From Neoaquamicrobium sediminum (GTDB lineage Bacteria > Pseudomonadota > Alphaproteobacteria > Rhizobiales > Rhizobiaceae): a stretch of DNA of 64,000 nucleotides. Where the stretch lies: the NCBI RefSeq assembly GCF_013240295.1, contig NZ_JABETK010000002.1, forward strand, positions 1,364,001-1,428,000, read 5' to 3'. Numbering within the stretch: position 1 is the stretch's first letter; the number at the start of each line of letters is the position of its first letter. The notes beneath the pieces were generated by a model. The model was not told the DNA's origin. It did not search any database and worked only from the letters and a program-made list of their open reading frames with translations. Below, in pieces: positions 56,997-64,000 of the stretch. Both the position numbers and the translations under genes were made by a program.

Positions 56997-57848
56997 ATGC
57001 TGCGGATCGCGGCCCTTGTATTGACCGCTTTTGTCGCCGCCTGCACCAGCGTCAGCTACGATTTCGGAGATATTTCACCCGAATCGTCATCTCCGACCCG
57101 TGCGTCTGCACCGCTCGCTTCCGGTGCCCGCAATACGTCCGCATTTCGTGTGGCCGTGCGCAATCCGCGTTTCGGAGACCGCAAGCCGCATCCCTGGGCG
57201 GATCGCGCGCCTTGGACCTATGCCGTCCACGGCACCGACGCGTCCAAATATCAGGGCCCGGTCGATTGGAAAGCCGCGAGAGCCGCTGGCATCTCCTTCG
57301 CCTTCATCAAGGCGACCGAGGGTGGCGACCGGCTCGACGACTATTTTCACGAGCACTGGCGAGGAACGAAGGCCGCCGGCATTCCCCGCTCAGCCTACCA
57401 CTTCTACTATTTCTGCCGGCCGGCGCGTGAGCAGGCTGCCTGGTTCATCCGCAACGTACCGCGTGAGGCGGGCACGCTGCCCCATGTGCTGGACATGGAA
57501 TGGAACCACCTTTCGCCGACCTGCCGCCTGCGCCCGCCCGCAGCCACCGTGCAGCGCGAGATGCGTGTCTTCCTTGATATGCTGGAACGGCACTACGGCA
57601 AGCGCCCCATCATCTACACCTCGATCGATTTCTACCACGACAACAAGCTCGAGGATTTCGGTGGCTATGATTTCTGGCTGCGCTCCGTGTCCGCGCATCC
57701 GGACGAGCGCTACAACCGCGAGCGCTTCCTGTTCTGGCAATATACCGGCACCGGCGAAGTTCCGGGCATGAGCGGCGACGCCGACATCAACGTCTTCAAC
57801 GGCAGCGAGGCGCAATGGTATGCCTGGTTGCAGAAAAATGCCCGGTAA
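56997..57848 (+). CDS. GH25 lysozyme-type muramidase lipoprotein
   Basis: A 283-aa glycoside hydrolase family 25 enzyme. ATG 56997 begins a lipoprotein signal (MLRIAALVLTAFVAAC, Cys16), which decides the start over the longer frame from 56847. Catalytic region: GTDASKYQGPVDWKAARAAG, FAFIKATEGGDRLDDYF and VLDMEWNHLSPTC with the acidic pair, then PIIYTSIDFYHD and FWQYTGTGEVPG. Cleaves MurNAc-GlcNAc bonds; in Gram-negatives probably a wall-remodelling enzyme. Confidence 0.88.
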   Translation: MLRIAALVLTAFVAACTSVSYDFGDISPESSSPTRASAPLASGARNTSAFRVAVRNPRFGDRKPHPWADRAPWTYAVHGTDASKYQGPVDWKAARAAGISFAFIKATEGGDRLDDYFHEHWRGTKAAGIPRSAYHFYYFCRPAREQAAWFIRNVPREAGTLPHVLDMEWNHLSPTCRLRPPAATVQREMRVFLDMLERHYGKRPIIYTSIDFYHDNKLEDFGGYDFWLRSVSAHPDERYNRERFLFWQYTGTGEVPGMSGDADINVFNGSEAQWYAWLQKNAR

Positions 57849-57919
57849 CGCCGAATTTACGCCGTGTTCGGGCGTTTGAAGGCTAGGACTCGAAGCCCCT
57901 GCCTCCCGGAGACCTACAG

Positions 57920-59092
57920 ATGAAAACGACGCTGGCCGCCCTTACCCTGACGCTCGCGACAGCCGGGCCAGCGCTGGCGCAGCAATGCGGCGGCGACCTT
58001 TCCGCCTGGCGCGCCGGCGTCGCGCAGGAGGCTCAGGCGGCAGGGGTCGGCCAGCGGGGGCTCGCAGCGCTCGACAATGCGCGCATCGACGAGCGCGTGC
58101 TCAGCCGCGACAGGGCCCAGGGCGTTTTCACGCAGACCTTCACCGAGTTCGCCGGCCGCATGATCAACAGCTATCGCCTGGAACAGGGCGGAAGCCTGCT
58201 GCGGCGCCACGCGGACCTATTCGCCAAGGCGGAGCGCGACTACGGGGTGCCAGGGCCGGTAATTGCCGCCTTCTGGGCACTTGAAACTGACTTCGGCGCG
58301 GTACAGGGCGATTTCAACACGCTGAACGCGCTGGTCACGCTGGCCCACGACTGCCGTCGCCCGGAACTGTTCCGCCCGCAGCTCGTGCCGATGCTGACGT
58401 TGATCGACAATGGCACGCTGCCCGCCGACAGCCAGGGCGCCTGGGCCGGCGAGATCGGCCAGACCCAGATGCTGCCGTCCGACATCCTCAAGCTCGGCGT
58501 CGACGGTGATGGCGACGGCGTGGTCGACATGCGCAAAAGCGTACCCGACGTGATCCTCACCACCGGCCGCAAGATCCAGTCGCGCGGCTGGCGCGCCGGC
58601 GAGCCGTGGATGCTGGAGGTGCAGGTTCCCGATGAACTGCCGTGGGAGGAAACCGGGCGCGTCAATCGCCTGCCCATTTCGCAGTGGACGGAATGGGGCG
58701 TTACAAAGCGCGACGGCAGCCCGCTAGACGCAGGCGCCCCGGACGCAGGCCTCGCTTTGCCGATGGGCCACAAGGGCCCCGCCTTTCTCGTCTACCCGAA
58801 CTTCGACGTCTACCTCGAGTGGAACCAGTCGTTCACTTACACGCTGACCGCCGCCAATCTGGCGACCCGGCTGGCCGGCGCGCCGCGTTTCGACGCGCGC
58901 AGCCCCGAGCAGGGCCTTACCGGCGACGCCATGAAGCTCCTGCAGCAGAAACTGCTCGATCGTGGCCACGACGTGGGCGGTATTGATGGCATTCTCGGAG
59001 CGATGACCCGCGAGGCGGTGCGCGTCGAGCAGCAGCGCCTCGGCCTGCCGGTCGACGGCTGGCCAACGCCGGCACTGCTGACGAACCTGTGA
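57920..59092 (+). CDS. MltB-family lytic murein transglycosylase with PG-binding domain
   Basis: A 390-aa periplasmic enzyme. A signal peptide (TLAALTLTLATAGPALA) is followed by the SLT_2 domain: PVIAAFWALETDFGAVQGDF with the catalytic Glu near 120, and WAGEIGQTQMLPSDILKLGV. The C-terminal peptidoglycan-binding domain reads LLQQKLLDRGHDVGGIDGIL. ATG 57920 with a GGAGACC-type RBS. It lies 71 bp after the GH25 gene, same strand. Confidence 0.9.
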   Translation: MKTTLAALTLTLATAGPALAQQCGGDLSAWRAGVAQEAQAAGVGQRGLAALDNARIDERVLSRDRAQGVFTQTFTEFAGRMINSYRLEQGGSLLRRHADLFAKAERDYGVPGPVIAAFWALETDFGAVQGDFNTLNALVTLAHDCRRPELFRPQLVPMLTLIDNGTLPADSQGAWAGEIGQTQMLPSDILKLGVDGDGDGVVDMRKSVPDVILTTGRKIQSRGWRAGEPWMLEVQVPDELPWEETGRVNRLPISQWTEWGVTKRDGSPLDAGAPDAGLALPMGHKGPAFLVYPNFDVYLEWNQSFTYTLTAANLATRLAGAPRFDARSPEQGLTGDAMKLLQQKLLDRGHDVGGIDGILGAMTREAVRVEQQRLGLPVDGWPTPALLTNL

Positions 59093-59129
59093 GGGTGAAG
59101 GAAGTAAGGCACCCTGCTGCCCTACTCCC

Positions 59130-60350
59130 TTAATCCGCCATCGTTTCCAGGCTGGCAAAGCCTTCCGGCGCCGCGCCGGCATCGAACGGCGTCGCGATCT
59201 CGACGAAGGTGTCGGGATAGAAGCCGTTGAAGCGCGTGCGCAGCGATAGCGAATAGGCTCCGATATGGCCGATCTCTATCCAGTCGCCCGTGTCGACAGT
59301 TTCCGGCAGCCAGAACGGCCGCGAAAGAATGTCTACGGAATCGCAAGTCGCCCCGCAAACCCGGAACGGCACGACCTTCTGCTTGTCGCCGTTGCGATGC
59401 CGGATCGCGGGGTCCGGAATGAAGCGGGCCGGCAGCGTGATCTTGCCGGTCCATGAATCCGACAGCGACGCCCAGATGCCGTCATTGATGTAGAGCCGCC
59501 TGCCCTTTCGCAGCAGCACTCGCACGATCAGCGAGAAGGCGCGCGCGACGATCACCCGGCCGGGCTCGGCGACCAGCGGTGTCTCGCCGAAACCCCATTC
59601 CGTGATATCACCGCGCAGCCGCGACATGATCTGCCCGAGAGAGGGCATCTCCGGCTTCTTGCGGTTCGGGTCATGGCCATATTCGGCCGGGAATCCACCT
59701 CCGACATCCAGCGCGACAATGTCGGCCTCGGCGCGGTTGCGCACCCAGTCGGCGGAAGCGAGCGCCCGTTCGTACGTGTCCGGATCCTCGATCTGGCTGC
59801 CGACGTGAAAGCACAAACCGACCTTGAAGCCGCCGCGCGCCAGCCGGTCGGCGAGCTCGACGGCGGTCGCCGGCCCTGCCCCGAACTTTTTCGAAAGCTC
59901 GTAGGCGGCGCTGCCCTTGGTCTGGATGCGCACAAAAACGGTGACCTTCGCCGGGTCAATGTCGAGCGCCTTGACGACACGCGTCAGCTTGACGATCTCG
60001 TCCTCGTGGTCGATCGCGATCACGCGGATGCCGTATTCCTCCAGCGCGAGCCGGATGTGCGACTGCGCCTTGATCGGGTGCATGTAGAGCATCTCGGCCT
60101 GCGGCGCGATCGCGCGCACGTCTGCGATTTCCTGCGGCGAGGCGACGTCGAACGCCGTCACCCCTGCCTCGGCAAGCGCCTTGAGCACCATCTTCTCGCC
60201 ATTGGTCTTGACCGCATAGGCCGTCTTGCCGGGAAACATCGACATGAATTCCCGACAATCCTGCTTCAGCACCTCGGGGCGAAAGCAATAGACCGGATCG
60301 TCGGGACGAAGCGCGAGCGCTGCTTCGCGGGCATTCTCGAATCGCTGCAA
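59130..60350 (-). CDS. type III PLP-dependent decarboxylase, ornithine/DAP decarboxylase family
   Basis: Alanine-racemase-fold decarboxylase, 406 aa. PLP Lys in TAYAVKTNGEKMVLKALAEA (near 45), LCFHVGSQIEDPDTYERALA, LDVGGGFPAEYGHDPNRKK, PLVAEPGRVIVARAFSLIV, and the active-site Cys-Asp in RVCGATCDSVDIL (near 333), which is the ornithine-decarboxylase pattern. Putrescine formation is the likely role. Start TTG 60350 is chosen because a strong AGGAGG lies six bases upstream and homology begins there; the open frame extends 17 codons further. No polyamine genes adjacent. Confidence 0.83.
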   Translation of the reverse strand: MQRFENAREAALALRPDDPVYCFRPEVLKQDCREFMSMFPGKTAYAVKTNGEKMVLKALAEAGVTAFDVASPQEIADVRAIAPQAEMLYMHPIKAQSHIRLALEEYGIRVIAIDHEDEIVKLTRVVKALDIDPAKVTVFVRIQTKGSAAYELSKKFGAGPATAVELADRLARGGFKVGLCFHVGSQIEDPDTYERALASADWVRNRAEADIVALDVGGGFPAEYGHDPNRKKPEMPSLGQIMSRLRGDITEWGFGETPLVAEPGRVIVARAFSLIVRVLLRKGRRLYINDGIWASLSDSWTGKITLPARFIPDPAIRHRNGDKQKVVPFRVCGATCDSVDILSRPFWLPETVDTGDWIEIGHIGAYSLSLRTRFNGFYPDTFVEIATPFDAGAAPEGFASLETMAD

Positions 60351-60522
60351 GGGCGGCCTCCTCGATATTTGGGGCGAGCCTAACAGGCTGCGATGCCGCA
60401 AAAAAGACGATGTCTATCGATGCCGGCCACCTCGCGCCAACATATGGACCAAATCACGAAACGGGTGGTGAAACGCTCTGCGCAAGCCCTATTGTCCGCC
60501 GAACACCGAGGAGCCTGCCGAT

Positions 60523-61443
60523 ATGAGTGAAGCCGCCGTGTCCCCACCTGCACGCCGCGCAATGAGCGCGCGGGACTGGGGTATGCTCGTATTGCTCGGC
60601 GCGATCTGGGGCGGCTCGTTCTTTTTCGCGCGCGTCGCGGTCACCGAGATCCCGCCGCTCACCCTGGTGCTGTTTCGCGTCGGCATCGCCGCTCTGGCGC
60701 TTCACCTCTACCTCGCCGTTGCCGGACCGTCTTTCCGGCTCGCTTTCCCGATGGCCGCCAGCTTCTTTCTGCTGGCGATCCTCAACAATATCATCCCCTT
60801 CACGCTGATGTTCGCCGGCCAGACGGAACTCGGCGCGGGTGCGGCCTCCATCCTCAACGCGACCACGCCGTTCTGGACGATGATCCTCGCCAACATGCTC
60901 ACCGATGACGAGAAACTGTCCTGGAACAAGAGTATTGGCATCGGCTTCGGCATGGCAGGCACCGCGGTGATGATTGGCCCGGGCGTCATCACAGACGCCG
61001 GCGCGCCGGTCTGGGCCAAGCTTGCACTCGTGGGCATGGCGCTCTCCTACGCGCTGGCCGTCATCTATGCGCGCCGGTTCCGCGCCCTGCCGCCGCAGGT
61101 GGTCGCAACCGGGCAGTTGACCGCCTCCACCATCATCATGATCCCTGTGGTTCTGCTGTGGCACGGCCCTGAAGGTCTTTTTGCAGCAAGCCCACCCGTC
61201 TGGGCCGCCGTTCTAGGGCTCGCTGTGCTGGCAACCTCCTTCGCCTACATCCTCTATTTCAGCCTCATCCGCTCCGCGGGCGCCACCAACGCCTCGCTTG
61301 TAACGCTGCTGGTGCCTGTCAGCGCCATACTGCTTGGCGCGCTCTTCCTCGGCGAGCGACTGGAGATATTCGAGATGGCCGGCATGGGTCTGATCGCGCT
61401 GGGCCTGCTCACCATCGACGGGCGCGTTTTCGGCCGCGGATAG
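60523..61443 (+). CDS. EamA-family DMT superfamily exporter
   Basis: A 306-aa inner-membrane protein with ten helices in two EamA repeats. The first begins DWGMLVLLGAIWGGSFFFAR and contains VLFRVGIAALALHLYLAV; the second includes GMALSYALAVIYARRFRALP and ILLGALFLGERLEIFEMAGM. Predicted to export metabolites; substrate unknown. Divergent from the decarboxylase, separated by 172 bp. Confidence 0.87.
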   Translation: MSEAAVSPPARRAMSARDWGMLVLLGAIWGGSFFFARVAVTEIPPLTLVLFRVGIAALALHLYLAVAGPSFRLAFPMAASFFLLAILNNIIPFTLMFAGQTELGAGAASILNATTPFWTMILANMLTDDEKLSWNKSIGIGFGMAGTAVMIGPGVITDAGAPVWAKLALVGMALSYALAVIYARRFRALPPQVVATGQLTASTIIMIPVVLLWHGPEGLFAASPPVWAAVLGLAVLATSFAYILYFSLIRSAGATNASLVTLLVPVSAILLGALFLGERLEIFEMAGMGLIALGLLTIDGRVFGRG

Positions 61444-61625
61444 ATGTCGCTTCGTCACAATTTTTCAACAGCGGGACGCGAGTTCGTTTTGCCAGCGAAA
61501 ACAAGAAACTGCGCGCGACAGTTCTAACGGATGCCGGACTGGCTTCGCAGCGCAGCATAAAATGCGCTTGCCTGCCGTGCAAAGCTGCCTAGAATCTCCA
61601 CCATAGTCGTAGAGGAGACTATGCC

Positions 61626-61712
61626 ATGGGACTTGCACGACCACTCAACACGTTGATCATTTGTGCTGCGTTTGCCTTCGTAGGCGCCCTCATAATGGGT
61701 ATATTGGCATAA
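61626..61712 (+). CDS. 28-aa hydrophobic small protein
   Basis: Sequence MGLARPLNTLIICAAFAFVG followed by ALIMGILA and TAA. A short polar N-terminus and one 20-residue membrane helix. RBS GAGGAG lies nine bases upstream of ATG 61626; the ATG at 61621 is out of frame and yields an 11-codon dead end. A strong terminator follows 45 bp later. Many alphaproteobacterial 1-helix miniproteins look like this. Existence likely, function unknown. Confidence 0.5.
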   Translation: MGLARPLNTLIICAAFAFVGALIMGILA

Positions 61713-61756
61713 AGGCGGGGCCGTCACTTCCCTGAAGCGACACATGAACACGACGA

Positions 61757-61785
61757 AAAGGCCGGACAACCCTCCGGCCTTTTTG
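61757..61785. terminator. bidirectional Rho-independent terminator
   Basis: AAAAGGCCGGA, a 6-base loop, TCCGGCC and five T's: works for the small-protein transcript and for convergent metF. Confidence 0.85.
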
Positions 61786-61807
61786 TTGTCTGGACCTGCG
61801 AAAGCGC

Positions 61808-62719
61808 CTAGGCGGCTGCGGCGGCAGTGCGGACCTGCGGCCTGATCCCGATCAGGTGACAGATCGCGAAGGCCAGATCGGCACGGTTCATCGTGTAGAA
61901 GTGGAATTCGCCGATGCCCCGCTCGACAAGGTCCAGCACCTGCTCGGCCGCGATCGCGGCGGCAACGAGAGCATGGGTCTGCGGGTCGTTCTCGAGCCCC
62001 TCGAAGCGCTCCGCCAGCCATGCGGGCACATGGGTGCCGCAGCGGGCCGAGAAATTCGCCACCTGCTTGAAGTTGTGGATGGGCAGCACGCCCGGCACGA
62101 TCGGGATGTAGATGCCTGCCCTGCGCACGCGCTCGACATAACGCTCGTAGAGATCATTATCGAAGAAGAACTGGGTGATCGCGCGCGTCGCGCCATTGTC
62201 GACTTTGCGCTTTAGCATGTCGATGTCGGTGGCGAAATCGGCGCTTTCCGGGTGCTTTTCCGGATATGCCGAGACCGAGACCTCGAAATCGCCGATCCTG
62301 CGGATGGCGCCGACCAGCTCCGCACCGTTCGAATAGCCCTGAGGATGCGGCCTGTAGGCCTCGCCCACGCCCGCCGCCGGGTCGCCGCGCAGCGCAACGA
62401 AACGGGTCACGCCAAGGCTTGCGAAGTCGCGCACCACCGCGTCGACGTCCTCGCGCGTGGCATCGACGCAGGTCATGTGCGCGGCGGGTTTCAGGCTGCT
62501 GCCGGTCAGAATGCGCCCGACCGTGCGGGCGGTACGCTCACGGGTCGATCCGCCCGCGCCGTAGGTGACGGAGACGTATTGCGGCGCCAGCGGCTCGAGC
62601 CGCGTGATCGTCTCCCACAGGCGGCTTTCCATCTCGTCCGACTTCGGCGGAAAGAACTCGAACGAGACCTTGATCCGGTCGCCAATATCGGTGCGGCGGG
62701 ACAGGCGGGGATCGGCCAT
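61808..62719 (-). CDS. metF: methylenetetrahydrofolate reductase
   Basis: FAD enzyme making 5-methyl-THF for methionine synthesis, 303 aa. Motifs: VSFEFFPPKSDEMESRLWET, YVSVTYGAGGSTRERTARTV, FVALRGDPAAGVGE, ITQFFFDNDLYERYVERVRR, PIVPGVLPIHNFKQVANFSA. ATG 62719 overlaps the stop of the upstream ArsR-methyltransferase gene (TGATG), which fixes the start although the frame is open to 62797. Confidence 0.95.
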   Translation of the reverse strand: MADPRLSRRTDIGDRIKVSFEFFPPKSDEMESRLWETITRLEPLAPQYVSVTYGAGGSTRERTARTVGRILTGSSLKPAAHMTCVDATREDVDAVVRDFASLGVTRFVALRGDPAAGVGEAYRPHPQGYSNGAELVGAIRRIGDFEVSVSAYPEKHPESADFATDIDMLKRKVDNGATRAITQFFFDNDLYERYVERVRRAGIYIPIVPGVLPIHNFKQVANFSARCGTHVPAWLAERFEGLENDPQTHALVAAAIAAEQVLDLVERGIGEFHFYTMNRADLAFAICHLIGIRPQVRTAAAAA

Positions 62720-63738
62720 CAAACGGTCTCCTTGGGGGCAGTCTGTATTGCTTGGGAAGAATCGGCGATCAGCAGGCGGCGGTCGCGCGCCACCCACAAC
62801 TTCACGGTCAGGCCGGATGCGCCCGCAGTCGGCGCAAAAGCGCGCTCCGCTTCCAGTTCGAGCCCGGCCTCCTCCAGCCAGTCGGCGATCTGGCGGTCGG
62901 AAAAACCGAGCCGGACATGGGCATGCTCGTCGCGCAGGAACTCATGTGTGTGCGGGGCGAAATCGACAATCACCAGCCGCCCGGCCGGCCGAAGCAGCCG
63001 CGACGCCTCGCGGATCGCAAGACCGGGGTCTTCAAGGTAATGCAGCACCTGATGCATCGTCACGAGGTCGAAGGCATCGCGTTCGACCGGCGGCGCGTAG
63101 AGATCGCCCTGGCGCACCTGCGCATGGGCGACATCGGCCTGGTCGAGGTTGGCGCGGGCGACCGATAGCATCTCCCGCGACAGGTCGATGCCAACGCCGC
63201 GCCGGTAGAGCGGCGCGAACAGCTCCAGCAGCCGCCCCGTGCCGGTGCCGAGGTCGAGCATCGCCTGGAACGGGCGCTCACCGATCAGTTCCGTCAAAGC
63301 GGCTTCGACGGCCCCATCGGGCACATGCAGGGACCTGATCTGGTCCCAGCTCGCCGCATTGGCGCTGAAGTAATCGGCTGCCTTCTCCTGCCGGCGGCGC
63401 TTGACCGACGACAGCCGTTCAAGGTCCCGCTCCACAATGGCGTCGGCAGCGTCCACACGACCGATCACGCCGCTCAGGAAGTCCCGCGCCGCCTCGCCGT
63501 CCGATAGTCGGAAATAGGCCCACGAGCCTTCCTGATAGCGTTCGATGAGCTGTGCATCCATCAGAAGCTTGAGGTGGCGCGACACGCGCGGCTGCGACTG
63601 GTTGAGGATTTCGGTGAGGTCGGTCACGGTCAGGTCGCCCCGCGACAGGAGCAGCAAAATCCGCAGGCGGCTGGATTCGGCAGCCGCCTTCAGCGTATCA
63701 ACCATCATGTTCAGGCCGGTCGAGGAGCGCGTCAGCAT
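62719..63738 (-). CDS. ArsR-family regulator fused to SAM-dependent methyltransferase
   Basis: A 339-aa two-domain protein. The N-terminal ArsR winged helix (SSRLRILLLLSRGDLTVTDL; NQSQPRVSRHLKLLMDAQLI) is joined to a class I methyltransferase domain (MLDLGTGTGRLLELFAPLYR; VGIDLSREMLSVARANLDQA; VTMHQVLHYLEDPGLAIREA). ArsR-type regulators of methionine-cycle genes that respond to S-adenosyl compounds (SahR/SamR group) are established in proteobacteria; translational coupling to metF supports that role. Whether it still methylates anything is unknown. Confidence 0.85.
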   Translation of the reverse strand: MLTRSSTGLNMMVDTLKAAAESSRLRILLLLSRGDLTVTDLTEILNQSQPRVSRHLKLLMDAQLIERYQEGSWAYFRLSDGEAARDFLSGVIGRVDAADAIVERDLERLSSVKRRRQEKAADYFSANAASWDQIRSLHVPDGAVEAALTELIGERPFQAMLDLGTGTGRLLELFAPLYRRGVGIDLSREMLSVARANLDQADVAHAQVRQGDLYAPPVERDAFDLVTMHQVLHYLEDPGLAIREASRLLRPAGRLVIVDFAPHTHEFLRDEHAHVRLGFSDRQIADWLEEAGLELEAERAFAPTAGASGLTVKLWVARDRRLLIADSSQAIQTAPKETV

Positions 63739-63756
63739 CCCAATCTCCAGAAAGAC

Positions 63757-63775
63757 ATAAAGATATATTTATATC
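63757..63775. promoter_or_regulatory. operator-like palindrome upstream of the ArsR-methyltransferase/metF operon
   Basis: GATATA-tt-TATATC (63762-63775) is a perfect inverted repeat, overlapped by ATAAA-GATATA-TTTAT. About 20 bp upstream of the regulator's start and about 60 bp from the divergent TrmO-like gene. Resembles, from memory, AT-rich SahR/SamR sites. Confidence 0.5.
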
Positions 63776-63831
63776 GATCAGGAGCCGCTGGCAAGCACCA
63801 TGTCGCGATCCGGCCAAGAAATGACGCTGCC

Positions 63832-64000
63832 ATGGAAAGCAGGATGACCACCAAAGACAAGCGTGACGGCGAGACCGAACTGGATTTCGACCCGGCCGAA
63901 ATGGCCACGGATGCGGGCATGGTCTTCATAGGCCGCGTGCGCTCGCCCTGGACCCGCAGGGAGGAATGCCCAAAGAACATGGCCGCCGCACGCGAGCGCG
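63832..64000 (+). CDS. TrmO/TsaA-family tRNA methyltransferase (partial)
   Basis: Only the N-terminal 56 codons are in the window. The segment VFIGRVRSPWTRREECPKNM matches the start of the TsaA-like beta-barrel domain of TrmO, which methylates N6-threonylcarbamoyladenosine at tRNA position 37 using SAM. Start could be ATG 63832 or 63844; the latter has GGAAAG four bases upstream. The gene is divergent from the ArsR-methyltransferase gene and shares its palindrome. Confidence 0.7.
   Translation, partial: MESRMTTKDKRDGETELDFDPAEMATDAGMVFIGRVRSPWTRREECPKNMAAARER

Overview
The window is GC-rich, densely coded chromosomal DNA of an alphaproteobacterium, most likely Hyphomicrobiales (Rhizobiales) and probably Phyllobacteriaceae/Mesorhizobium-like. 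The evidence is the gene order of the division/cell-wall (dcw) cluster joined to lpxC-bamD-recN-ligA, an FtsZ with a very long C-terminal linker, an ArsR-methyltransferase protein overlapping metF, and many rhizobial-type small proteins. Genus is inference. I saw no CRISPR array, tRNA, rRNA, insertion sequence or prophage.

Layout. 1-15.4 kb holds housekeeping and mixed genes: a partial AsmA protein, an FAD-linked hydroxyacid dehydrogenase, a thioesterase, a VOC-fold protein, the helicase UvrD/PcrA, an orphan outer-membrane-type protein, a hexapeptide acetyltransferase, a SCO copper chaperone, PrmA, a DUF1127 protein, an aminopeptidase P and an AzlCD exporter. 15.6-40.7 kb is one long minus-strand block. 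In transcription order it reads mraZ-rsmH-ftsL-ftsI-murE-murF-mraY-murD-ftsW-murG-murC-murB, then a 224-bp gap packed with GANTC sites, then ddlB-ftsQ-ftsA-ftsZ, lpxC, bamD, recN and ligA. Most genes from mraZ to murB overlap or abut; murE-ftsI (48 bp) and murF-mraY (22 bp) are separated. These genes make lipid II, build the divisome, start lipid A synthesis, assemble the outer membrane and repair or ligate DNA.

41-49.8 kb holds a gamma-lyase-type PLP enzyme, RNase P RNA, a lytic transglycosylase, an amidase with a DjlA-like protein, a small lipoprotein, a BASS-family transporter, and a MarR regulator followed by a TRAP transporter. The TRAP genes diverge from a fused HyuA-HyuB 5-oxoprolinase-type enzyme (49.9-53.5 kb), with nested inverted repeats in the shared promoter region. 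After that come an AT-richer DUF6979-like gene, a cupin, an ArsR/SRPBCC pair with a clear operator palindrome, a serine hydrolase, a GH25 lysozyme, an MltB-type transglycosylase, an ornithine-decarboxylase-type enzyme, a DMT exporter, a 28-aa membrane peptide, metF with its ArsR-methyltransferase partner, and the start of a TrmO-like gene.

The strongest overall signal concerns the sequence itself. Fifteen genes, including normally essential ones (ftsA, ftsQ, ddlB, murD, murF), carry an apparent frameshift. Thirteen are repaired by adding one base, often in a short homopolymer; one (dctM) by removing one base; one (mraZ) by removing a 5-bp tandem duplication. This looks like residual sequencing error rather than biology, and coordinates for those genes span both frames.
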